Assembly: GCA_013365365.1 (NCBI GenBank)
Contig: JABVXU010000412.1
Location: 1-48,482 of the forward strand
Source: Cruorifilaria tuberocauda
Lineage: Eukaryota; Nematoda; Chromadorea; Rhabditida; Onchocercidae
Direction of reading: 5' to 3'
Length of the DNA: 48,482 nt
Shown here in pieces: positions 11,405-22,716 of the stretch. A program made the translations under genes and the position numbers. The notes under the pieces are model-generated. The model saw only the letters and a program-made list of their open reading frames with translations, was not told the origin of the DNA and searched no databases. The first letter of the stretch is position 1, and the number at the start of each line of letters is the position of its first letter.

Positions 11405-14400
11405 CTAATGAAAACCGTAAAAAGAACAGTTGATCACATAATAATGTCTATCGTCTGCCTTAGAATTCACATATTTCATGAATGGGTATACCCCAGGTTC
11501 ACGAAATACTAAAGCGAGGCTATTCCGTACCGGAGATACTCTTAGTAACTGAAATAATAATATTAGGTGATCTTTTCTGATGTTTGAACTGAATAATTTG
11601 ACAGCCATAGGTCTACCATATAAAATTAAATCTGTCTGCCAATTACTCATCAACATGATTCTAATGGTGCAAACGAAATGTAATTCGTAAGTTTTGAGCA
11701 ACAGAAAGATCAAAAATGCAACTGAAACAAACCTCTTCCTCTTCATTTCTGGTAAAATAGCTTATGAATCCTCCATGTTCATCATTCCATTCATTTGCAA
11801 GTAAAAACAGCTAAAATTTTCCAAACTTTACTTTATCAACGCAATATCCACTGCCCTTAATTTCTAAACAGCGTAAATGACCTCATTTATTCGACATTCA
11901 TAACAATCATACTTGAAAAAGCTAAAAAAAGGAAACGATACTAACAGAAATATTACATTAAAATCTAGACAATAGCCAAGTTGTTCCGTTTCTCCAACAA
12001 CCTCATCATCAACCATAGTATAAGAAGTTTTTCCAATTCGATATACTGATGAACAAAACTCGATATCTGAAAACTTCTTGATGGAAAAGTACTTTCGAAA
12101 GAATTATATAGAATGTGACTCTTAAAGAAAATAATATTTTCAATAGGCAATCTTATAGAAAGTAAAATGTATAGAATATAATATTTTTATTTTTATCAAT
12201 TTCCCGGAATTAAAAAAAGGTTTACTGCATAAGAATTCTGTAACAACATAATCTATATTTTTTACGAAAAATTTAACATGCCGGGTTCATCTTTGCAATC
12301 ATCAGCAGACTGCACAGTTAGACTAGTCCATTGTGAGAGAATAAATGTCATTGTCCGGGATCGAACTAGACGTAAAAGGGAAAGCAGATTGCTGTCTGAT
12401 GGTAATGAACATTCTCGTAAACGTTCCAATTTCCTGTAATAAAAAAACTTTCTTTAACTCTAAAAAGGGAAATACTAAAACTTATCTAAAATTTCGGAAA
12501 CCTGAAACGATAAAGTTCAAAAAAAATTAAACCTCAATCATTAATGAAATAATCTGATACCTTTTATTAAGCGGTCCAATATCTTCGAAATGTGCGCTAT
12601 TTAATTCGTGCAGAACTGACTCAAATTTATTTTCCTAAATATTATATTTGCTAAAAAATGAAAAAAATAGTTCAGCAAAGCGTATTCGATTTCAAACTTA
12701 ATTTTGCTATAGTGCAGCTTCTTTCTTTTTCTGAAACTGTTCCCAAAATTTACACTGTCAGTTCTATGATCAGGAGTCATCTTTTATTTCCTCTCATATT
12801 AATATAACTGTACTAGTACCACTTCATTCAAAACAAGAAAAAAAGAAAATTTAATTTTGATGGTAAAAAATAATTTTTCTTGTAAATATATCTACATCAA
12901 ACTGTACAACTTTTACAAGGAATACATTTTTCTCTAAGAAGAGAATGAATGTTTATACTTCTTGCAAGTTATGATGCATTTCCTATGAGCTTTTCCATTT
13001 ATTTCTCCAAGATTTATGAAACAGACAAAATATAAACATCAAATGAACTGAAATCTACAATACTTATAGGAAATTAGACTTAAAACTATGCTACATCTAT
13101 AACGAATCACAACTTATTACATCTTATTATGAAAACTTTCGAGTTATTTCATTTACACACATTTATATAGTACTAGGTGATCTTCACTATAAAAAGCTTA
13201 CACAGATAAAACCAAACAAACTGATTTCGGAATTCTCTTCGAAAATGTTTCGAATTTTCCACTGCTGCGAGGGATCGATGTACTCAGGATTAATCCACTT
13301 CATCACTTCCTCATACTGCAATCATATTTTTCAATAATTCAAAGGTTTGGTTAAGAAACGAACTTGATTCTGAAAGGCTTCCAGTTCCGAGTTAATTATC
13401 TACAACAGAAATTAGGACATTAACTCTAAATAAATTAGAATCCATCAATTACTTATTTACATTGTTTCGTCAAAGTTGTTCAATGAATAATTTTTTAGAA
13501 CGTTTTGGACGACTCATTTTTTTGAAAAATTCCATCTACATAAACTTATCAATAATTACTGTAATATCCATATAAGACTTCAATTTTCCTTCAGGAGATG
13601 GCAGTTTTGGTTTATCAGAAACGTTATATGCAGCAGCATGATGAAACCAACCATGTAGGGAAAGACGTCCTTTCTGTGAAAGCACCTAAATTTAGGGACA
13701 CAAAAATTCACGAATAAAAATAAATGAAACAAAGGCAGCGAAATAAAATTAAAACAAACTATTATAAAGTAAAATAAAGAGCAACAGAGTAAAATGAAAA
13801 AGGAAAAACGAAACATGGAAGAATAAAACAAATTAAATAAGGCATTACCAAAAATATGCCAAAAGAATACCTCAGAAACCATATGCCATGATCGTGGTGA
13901 TACTTCAAACATTATTAGCATATTTTCTACTGGATTCATAATTTTGGCAACTGATATGGGATTATTTTTATCTAAATATGGCACATCACAAATAATACAC
14001 CTAAGAGTATCAATTATTAAACGTCAAGCTACTTTATCAAAATTTACCATCTAAAATAATATTACTCTAACACATTAAACTTCTAATAAGTGAACAGTAA
14101 TTAAGCTCTAGAAGCAATATATTGATTTTTTTTATTTTGTTGTAATGAAATTTTTAAATGCACTCATTCGTGAAAAGAGTCAATATTGATAAACATTATC
14201 AAAATTTAAAAATTGTTTGGAACTGATGAATAAATAATTTTGATGGTTAAAGATAATACAGTCAGAGTTCGAGGACATGAAATTTCAATAGCAAAATAAT
14301 TTTACCATCACAATCATAAAGTAACAATTGTCCACCATCAGTTTCCTTCCAATCTGGCGTCAAATATAATGTGAATGCAAATTTCCGTCCCTCGCACTGA

Positions 14401-15492
14401 TCGTCATGTGGTAAAAGTAAATCGGTGTAATTATATTTACTACTAGTTATCGCCACTTCACCGTTTAGATCGACGCCAGATACATTACGTAGCCAATGTA
14501 GAACATCTGTTTTAAATAAATCCCTAAAAAATAATAGTACGAAAGCTGAAATCAATAACGAACCATCAAAAATACAAAATATTTTGGAAAAATGAATTTT
14601 GTATCTGCATCCACAATCATCTGATACTAGAAATAAACAAACTCTTTTCCTGAATTTTGTTAATGTTGGAAATTTGCTAGCATCAAAGTTCGACAAATCA
14701 GGTGTTTGATTGAGTGAATAAAGATCATTCTCTTTACGGTCATATTGCACTGTTTTCAACTCTGATCGCAGATTAGCCACGAACTCCTTATTGGTGAAAA
14801 AATTAGGAAGACAAAAATGGGGAAAAGGCTTCGAAAACTGACTTCCACCTGTAAAAAATAAAACAAGATTTTATTTCGAATACAAAAATAAAAAATTAAT
14901 AATTATGCCGAGAAAAAAGATTCAACACAATCTTCACTATTTGCGATAAAAGTATAGCTGTTAAAGAAATAACATCATAACATGAATGGGACTGAAACAT
15001 AACAACTTCTAATATAATATCCTATAAGAAAAGACAATCCCCCTTATAAGTCTAAAAATCTTCTGTATTTGAAAAAAGGATAAAGATTCACAATAATACT
15101 GCAAGCGTGTTATTAGAAAGCTGAAACCTAAATCTAGAAATCTTATAAACTTTCGCCAAAGAGATGACGGACTTCGACTTATTATTCCATAATCCCTTCC
15201 GATTAACTTTTGAAAGAATCTATCAAACAAGTATTGGGATTCCCATTTCATAAACATCTAGCTTTCAAAAAATTGGAAAACAATGACAGAAACGGAAGTG
15301 TTTCCTTCCTTAAATTTCAGATACTGTACCACAAAAAAAGTCACCAATGTTCCTTCCCACTGTAGTACAGATGATACCAGTAAATATTGAAAAAATGGAA
15401 AAACCAGATAGAAACAAACCGGATAGAATCTTTCGGAATTCGGTAGCATATTCGTCGGTAAAATAAACCGAACTGATTACGCCATCATGCAT
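11405..15492 (-). CDS. OGFOD1/Tpa1-type prolyl 3-hydroxylase (Fe(II)/2-oxoglutarate dioxygenase)
   Basis: Eleven exons: 15492-15420, 14848-14650, 14523-14306, 13971-13871, 13685-13560, 13315-13202, 12634-12561, 12433-12282, 12066-11957, 11810-11733, 11548-11405, giving about 462 residues (human OGFOD1 is 542). In the family this enzyme hydroxylates a proline of ribosomal protein uS12. The catalytic domain shows iron ligands H130 and D132 (LLPHDDQCEGRKFAFTLYL) and H193 (SPRSWHMVSE), and the 2-oxoglutarate arginine R204 (GRLSLHGWFHH). The second, non-catalytic double-stranded beta-helix half is present, ending NSLALVFRE...INCSFYGF; the acidic linker of the human protein is largely missing. Two introns break the GT rule: after 14650 the sequence is GAAAAG, and after 12282 it is GCATGT. 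Both ends of exon 8 and these donors are inferred from phase. Confidence 0.9.
12067..12281 (-). other. OGFOD1-like intron 8, probable GC-AG
   Basis: Exon 9 starts in phase 1 after TTTTCAG. The two GT donors available at the end of exon 8 (GTTAAA and GTAAAA) are both phase 2. CCCG|GCATGT gives phase 1 and restores the reading frame. Confidence 0.5.
14524..14649 (-). other. OGFOD1-like intron 2 with apparent GA donor
   Basis: The upstream exon must end in phase 2 to meet the acceptor TTTTTTAG at 14525-14524, which opens the conserved DLFKTDVLHWL segment. The only phase-2 junction that keeps the family alignment falls at TTCAG|GAAAAG, one base from TTCAG|GTAAAG. An alternative (donor GTTTAT, acceptor AAAACAG) keeps the frame but deletes LFKTD. 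Confidence 0.45.
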
Positions 15493-16422
15493 TCCTCAAT
15501 CTAAACATACAAATCTATACTTTCGATATTAATAGGTGAAACTAAAAATCCGTAACCACAACGTCTATGTTTTTCAACGAACCGTATTAAATACGAATTA
15601 AGATCTATTTCCTAATCGCTAGAATGCTTTGAATCGTATGAAAAATAGTGTGGTTTTGAGGAGGTATAGAGACTACTAAGATATAGAAACATTGTGAGTA
15701 AAAGGTAAAATGGAAAAGAAATGGGAAAGAGATATTTCGATGGAGAAACATTGAAATGATTGAAATGAGAGAACATGAGTAGAGGAGCGTGAAAAGGTCA
15801 GTTGGGAAACCAGAGGTATATGTAAGGGGACGGTAGGGGGTGAAGTAATTAGTAAAATACTAACAATGTGGAGAAAGTTATATGTTGATAAGAAATAATC
15901 AGTGATTGAAAGGAATTAAGTCCCCATAGCTCTGGAATATATTCCAGGAATTCAGGGAGAAGAGTGTAATGCCGAGATGTGAAGTGTTTCTGTACCGGAA
16001 CCTATCATATTACCATTACTTTCATAATATTTGCTTGTTGCACTTTTGCTTTCTTGAAGAACAGTCAAAGCATTAATTTGTCAAATTAAATTTCAACGTA
16101 TCTAAAATGTCGTACATTTCCTTCTCAGGGGTAATCGGAAGATGAGAGAACGAGAGTGTATGATGTGTTTGTAACGCCAGTTGGTATTCTCTTGCCCACT
16201 TATGTTTCATTAGTAAATTCTCGTAATAATATATTCATCCACCCACACACGCATACGATCATACTTATAATCACGTATACGTATATACAGTGGGTAATCC
16301 CACAATCTATTTCCATTGAGCATATATCTAACTATTCATCGTGATGAGATTCGGAGCATTTCTTTGTGATATTTCGCGTCTGCAACATATAGGATGGCCT
16401 ATTAACATAGCAGTCTACTCTA

Positions 16423-16560
16423 CGTGATCATTATTCATAAAACGCGCTTGCATGATCGCTGTTCAGAGAACAGCGATCATGGTGCTACAGTTCACATGAT
16501 TGTTGTTGATAAAACGGGACTTGTAGCTTAACAATCAGTTTTCGTGATCGTTGCTCTCTT
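16423..16560. repeat. Palindrome within a degenerate direct repeat
   Basis: A 14-bp perfect inverted repeat with a 3-base loop (16451-16464 and 16468-16481, arms CATGATCGCTGTTC and its complement) lies between two diverged copies of a unit containing TGAT..TT.TT.ATAAAACG.G.CTTG (about 16424-16452 and 16498-16527). It has the look of an old foldback element. Not coding. Confidence 0.65.
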
Positions 16561-19500
16561 CCCAGAATGATCGAACTCTTTACTACATTACTGAAATAAT
16601 TTTCTGTTAGCCAGTGATAAATGAAGCCACTGAATGTGAGCATAATATTCTCACTAATTGCTGATAATGGAATTAACGGCTGTCAAACGGTGTAAAATTT
16701 TCATATCATTATCTTTTTCTCCGAAAGTAGGGGAAACTATGGAATAATAAATAGAGGGATATTGAAAATTTACTTCATTTAATGTATTAACTCAACTTTT
16801 TGCTGGCGCATTTTTTAAAATTTTAATTGGTGATTGGTGTGGACCAGATTCGCCATGTTGTTTTCTTACACACCATATCACATATTTTTCACTGTTCATT
16901 TCAACTTGTCTTGTAATTTAGCTTTTTCTTATGAATACAGTGTTTTTAATTCAGTTAATGGTTGTAGAAAAAAAGAAATGATCTATTTGAGTCGAAGTTC
17001 ATATTGAAGTTCATATTTTTTTAGTTCTCAGAATTTCTGGCAAGTAAATCGCACCAGTAATATTAATACTCAAATTTTTGAATTATTAAATTCTGCTGTT
17101 GAGTAATAATGTTTAACAGTTGCGTAATTGAGTGATTTCAACCGACAAAATCTGAATAGTGTTTTAAAATTTGCAGTTTTTCGTTATCCATTTTGGTTAT
17201 CCATCTTTGTTTCTTTCTCGGATAATCATTTTTGCTTATAATCGACCATATATTTTCTTGTTCATTCGATTTACATTAAGATTCATCAAATGGTCATCAA
17301 TAGACATTTTGAATTTGCAATATAAATATGTGCTATATAATAATTGCTATTTATTTTTGCATTCGTTTTTTCTTCCACATTATTCGTAGGAAGTAGATAA
17401 TGCATAAAATTATCCTTTAATTGCATAAATAATTTTCAACCTTTTACTTTCAGAAAAAGCAGAAGGTTTGATATTGATTACATTAAAGAATTATTTATCT
17501 AATGAATTATAACAGTTATTCCTGGAAACCCATTCAAGGTCAGATTCGATGCATCTCTTCAACAGTCAAACATTCCCAGCGATACAAATCTTAATTTAGT
17601 TTACACAATAGAACAGTGTTCACTATAAATCAAATGACATATGAAAGCGTTAAAAATATATTTCGTAAAAATTTCTTTTTTTTTTTGAAGTTGGCAGTAG
17701 TAGTCTTTCAGGCATTTTTATTCGTATCTTTCGATTTTACTTCCCAAATGTTACTTTAAAAAAAAATATTTCCTTTGTTATTACCACAGTGATTTAAAAT
17801 TTCAAACATTTTTAAAGTTCAAATTAAAAGAACTTGAAATAACAAATGAAAACCAGTTGTTGTGAAACAATTTTCAGCGATTTTGAAATTCAAATTTTTC
17901 AATCTCATTTAAAGTTTATAACAACAAATTTCAACCGAGTGAATAGCCGTTTCCGCTTCGATTATTTATTTTTACTTCCAATCACAATCTCAGCCTTTGC
18001 CGCCATTCAAAGAACTAAAGGCGACTTGTTTCTTTTTTTTGTTAAAATTTATCAATTTTATATTTTTTCTTGAAACAGCATATAATTTTTTATTAACAAT
18101 GAAATGTTCGCATGGTTTTCGCATTTACTCTTATTTGTTAATTACTGTCATGTGTAGAGGAATAAAATTTGAAAATAGTTTATTCTGTTTTGCCTTTCAC
18201 CACTCGTACTTTATATCTTAGTGGTATCAATTATCATTTTAATCCGCACAAAATCATGATTGACTAATAAACTCTAAGAATTGAAACAAATATTTCACTA
18301 AAATGTCTCTGTAGTAATAACATTATATATAAACTAACAGTTAATTTTGGTTAGCTCTCCTCTACCGAAGAAGATCTTCATTCTTTTGATTTTTCATTTC
18401 TTTGTTTGAATTTGCTCCTATATTTGAATTTGAATTATTAAATCAATATTTATGTCTCATTTTCTGCTTTGTTACGCGTCGCTCTTTCGTACTAGAATGT
18501 CTCCAAAAAATTTTGCTGCATTGTATATCATTTTAATATTCATTTTGACTTCTAATAATAACTAATTTTCTGCTTTATGCCAGAAACAAAATTTGATGAT
18601 TTTTTAAGGTTTTAAAAAGAGAAAAAACCGCAACAACTCACAATATCAGTAACGTCTAACACCTCAATATCAATAGTATCATAATTTAAAAGTATTCTGA
18701 TGAGGAACTCGGTGTTAAAATTTTACTGGATAAATAAAGAACAAAAGAATTGTTATGAAATATGTTTTCTTTTCTCAGTAATAAAGCCAAGCACTATCTA
18801 TCGGATAATGACATGTGATAAAAATGGACCGTTTACAATCGCCGTGAATATCTTTTTCAGTGTTGGACGCAGAAGTACTGTAAGCAGTAAGGTGGTCAAT
18901 GCTAGTTAAACATTTGCAAAAAATAATGAGTTGCACAGAAAACTTAGTAGAAAAAACCTAATTCTAATTCTTATTGTAATACCTTTTCAAATTGCTGTAT
19001 TCGCCAATCTTTCTACACTTCTTCAATGTTTCCATTACTTTCTGTGTGGAGGAATTTCTCTGTAGAAGTCAGGAAAAAAAAACCGTTCAAACAATAGGAT
19101 GGAGAAACTGCCTTCCTAAAGTTTGTTCAATTCGCAGATAAACAAACAAAAGTGCCCAAATTGTTTTGCTCAATTAGCAAAGATATGTTTTTATTTTAGT
19201 TGTATCAGTTGAAGTGCACTATCTGAAAATGCTTTTACTTTCCTGTTATTCACTTAGTAGTTGTGATAATTCAGTAATTGGTCAGTTATCTTAAAATCAT
19301 CGTCAATATTGTTCTATATATATATATCGCGAAGTCGATATTCATGTATTCAGTGTTTTCCACTCATGGATCAGCTATCACATTTTCCCGGAAGTTTTAT
19401 ACTCCCGAAAAATAAATACTTTAAAATAACTGAGAAGATGTTAAGCTAATTTTTATCTTTAATGGTTTTTTGACTCCTATCTCATACAATAGGATCATCT

Positions 19501-20924
19501 AATAATGAAATATTTCAACTTTTTTTAATAATTGAAATATTTGCAAAAGGACGAAAAATGAAAGCATAATAGAAATCAATTAGAGTCGGATCATTCAGAA
19601 TTTTTGCTCATCTTTCATGTGATGGATTTTAATTTTTATCATTTTTTTTATTTTCCCGACTAGTAAGCTATAGTGAATTAAATTAATTTAAAATTTTTTA
19701 AATTTCATATATAATCAATCTCCATCTTAGGAGTGCAATGAAACGTTACATGATGATTTAGTCTTGAGAGTCCGTTTCATTATAATTGCGATTGTAAATG
19801 ATATAAATGAAAAAAATATATAAATGATCAAATATGTTGCATCGAATAAATACAAATACTTTCAATTTCGTAAAAGCCATCCACCAATTATGTCTTGTAC
19901 TTTTCCCGTACAATTTACTGATAAGAGAACTGAGTAATTTATCTTTGTGAGAACTTGAAATTTTTTTTCATTGTAAATAAGTTATCAATTTAAGAATACA
20001 GTGAATTGTATTTTACATCATTATACCGCATCATCATTATTTCTTCATTAGGCTCCATAATATATGAGTGGTTTTATATGACAACATTGAAGTGCTGATT
20101 AAAATTTTTTGGAAAGAGCAAAAAAGATTGGAGGTGTTTTTTTAAATTAACAACTGGTTTTTCAGTCTTTTTCTTTTTTCAAATAGATTTCTGTGTGAAA
20201 CAGACAGATTTATTTTGTTGGAACAGACAGATATTTGTTCAAGCATTTTCTCAACAGATAAATTACTTTCGGAAATATGAAAGGTAAAAATGTCATTCTT
20301 TTAATCATTTGTATATTCCGCTTTTTGATGAAGCATAAAATTGCGTTTCTTTCATTATTTTAACGTGATTTTTTTTGTTCGTATTGCTGATAACAATGAT
20401 AGAAAAGATACCTTTTAAAGATTTGCATAACCGCTTCTGTTTTTCGAAAGAAGTGATCATTCTGCTGTTGCAAGTTAATGTGTGATGATGATCACAGTTT
20501 TATGATTCTTTATTGTAAAATTTAAGGAATAAATATTCTACAAAATATATGACTCGATATTTGAGAAGTAGCGAATTAATCAGTGACCAATGAATTCAGA
20601 GCATTTTGCCGTGAATCATTGAAAGCTGATTTATTTATAAATGTTTTTTATGGCTCACTTCATTTCTTCAAGCATTTGTTATGAGAAGGTAAAGACAAAA
20701 AATTATTCCATTTGTAGTAGCATTGCAAGTGATGTCTACCTTATCTTTTTATCTCCATTTTAACTAATTAATATTCTCATCCCAAAAAATATTGCATGAC
20801 CTAAAAAGAAGAAAAATGCCAATATTTGCATATTTCATCTTCAATGGTGATTTATCTTATTAATCCGTTTTTCGTTTCATTTCTTTTAAAATCAAAAAGA
20901 AATGATTGAAAAGAGAAGGTTAGA

Positions 20925-21020
20925 ATTGGAAATGGGTAAAACAGAGCATTGAAAGAAGGAGAAGGGAAACGGAAGGAGGAGGAGAGGCGGGGTGAAAAAT
21001 GGGAGGAAGAAGAAAAGTGC
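20925..21020 (+). repeat. Purine-rich tract
   Basis: About 95 bp almost entirely of A and G on the plus strand, with GGAGGAGGAGAGGCGGGG-like core. Low complexity, no coding signal. Confidence 0.6.
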
Positions 21021-22649
21021 ATAAAAAACATTCGAAAAAAACTTTTGGCATTTGCTACTTAATATTATGACATCGACAGTGATCTTTCTAAAGAGACGGA
21101 TGGCTTTTCCATTTTCCATGCTTTATATTCCATTCTCAACTTTCAGATCTACATAAATTGGATAAGAAGTGACAGGAAAGTGGTTTTTTAATTTCCCTAT
21201 TTTTTCTCTAATTTCAGTATTTTGATACTCAACAAACTTGCTATGCTATTTCAAAGGAAACATTTTCCTTTTTGAATTTTTTTAATAGAATTTTCATCAT
21301 TTCCTTTCTCGAATTGGTTGGCCTCTTTTTCTTGCCATTACAAATTTCATGCTTATCTGTTATTGTGAACTTTTTATGTTTTATTATTAACATTGATAAA
21401 GTGCAAGCAAACTATAGAAACTGTAAAAAGCTATCCGTTAATCATCTTTCTGCTATTATCATTGCTATCATTGTTGTCGATATCACTATCTTACCTTAAT
21501 TCATTCAGATTCCAATATTTATAACGGTAGCTTCCAACTTACTCAATATTTTATTTACTATTGTGGATAGGAAAGACTTGAAAAATTAAAATCAATTATT
21601 ACTTCTTTATAATTACTTTGAATAAGTTTTCTTTTTTCGTTACCCTTTGCTCAACGATGACCGATTGATTATATTCTTGCGATAGAGTGGATATTGGTTT
21701 ACTACTAAGACTTAAACTTTGCGTTTCTATTTATAGGGGTATTTTTTTAATAAATGGGAAAGAATGAATTTTCAATGATAATTAGCTTGAGGCGTTCGCA
21801 TTAGTATTTAGAATTTAAATTATTGCAGATTGCTATCAAACTATAGTCAGTTATGTTGACCTCTATTTTGCTTGAAGATCAATTTCTGGTCACAGTATAA
21901 ATTTGATTTTCAAAATAAATATTATTTGATTAATAGAGCATCTCTTCATCAATTATTCTTCTTTTCTTAACTTCGTGAGATATCTATTTCACAAAATTTT
22001 TTGATGTAAAAATCTGATGAAAACATTGCCAAATCCATTTGTTCTTCACATTTCTTTTCATGGGAGAAAACACAATTTTTTTCCTTTGCTCTTTTTTTAC
22101 CAAAAAAAAAAAAAATCCAAATGTTTGTTTGAACTACGTATTTCCATAAAAATTTCCCTTTCTTGCCAGTATTTCTTTATTTATCTAACTTAATTTTTTT
22201 TATTTCTTTTTCAATATAATTTCAATATATCGTTCATTTCAGGCTTTAAATTTAAATTGTTCAAATATTCGTAGACAGAATGATGTATGATCAGAAGATT
22301 ATTATGAGCTTAGATGTTAAATAATAGAAAAGAAAGGAAGAAAATAGAAAGAAAAAGAAAGGAGAATCTGTAATATAATGTATCTGCCTATGGTGGTTCA
22401 TATTATCTGTATCTGAATCTCTTTTTAGCTTTTTGATAATTATTATTTCTTTTATTTCCCAATGATATTGTCTTTTCAAGGTTTTTTCTGTCAGATTAAA
22501 ATTAAAATCCTCCCTTTTATAAAACGTTTCTTATTTATGGAGAATTCAGTATTAAATCGTTCCGTAAGTCAGTTTACTTCATCCGAAACATGAATAATCA
22601 TTATTTAGTGCTAGAGTTTCTAATTAATATTTAAAAGAAAGGAATTAAT

Positions 22650-22716
22650 AATTACTATTTTGCAGTATCATATCCAGTTTTAAATTCTTGGAATTAATTA
22701 TTATCGTTAGTTTATT
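22650..22716 (+). promoter_or_regulatory. Probable trans-splice acceptor and 5' leader of ctns-1
   Basis: ACTATTTTGCAG (AG at 22664-22665) lies 51 bases before the start codon at 22717, a typical position for a spliced-leader acceptor in a nematode. No upstream coding exon is needed because the first exon supplies a complete signal peptide. Confidence 0.5.

Larger units (their letters stand above)
15493..22663. other. Long gene-poor interval
   Basis: Seven kilobases upstream of both the OGFOD1-like gene (minus) and ctns-1 (plus). Many short hydrophobic open frames, none with linked splice sites or a recognised domain. It includes purine-rich tracts (15650-15850 and 20900-21020) and a (TA)n stretch near 19315. 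The palindrome near 16450 is listed separately. Confidence 0.5.

Noticed and set aside
11580..11720. In-frame extension upstream of the last OGFOD1 exon (TDLILYG segment)
   Set aside because: It resembles the human DLILY by chance; the proper partner exons are 12066-11957 and 11810-11733, which match the family better and join in phase.
12345..12530. 61-codon plus-strand open frame
   Set aside because: It is antisense to exon 8 of the OGFOD1-like gene, whose minus-strand reading is strongly supported by homology.
19310..19330. (TA)n run near a CGCG site as possible regulatory element
   Set aside because: Simple sequence with no gene nearby and no recognised site.
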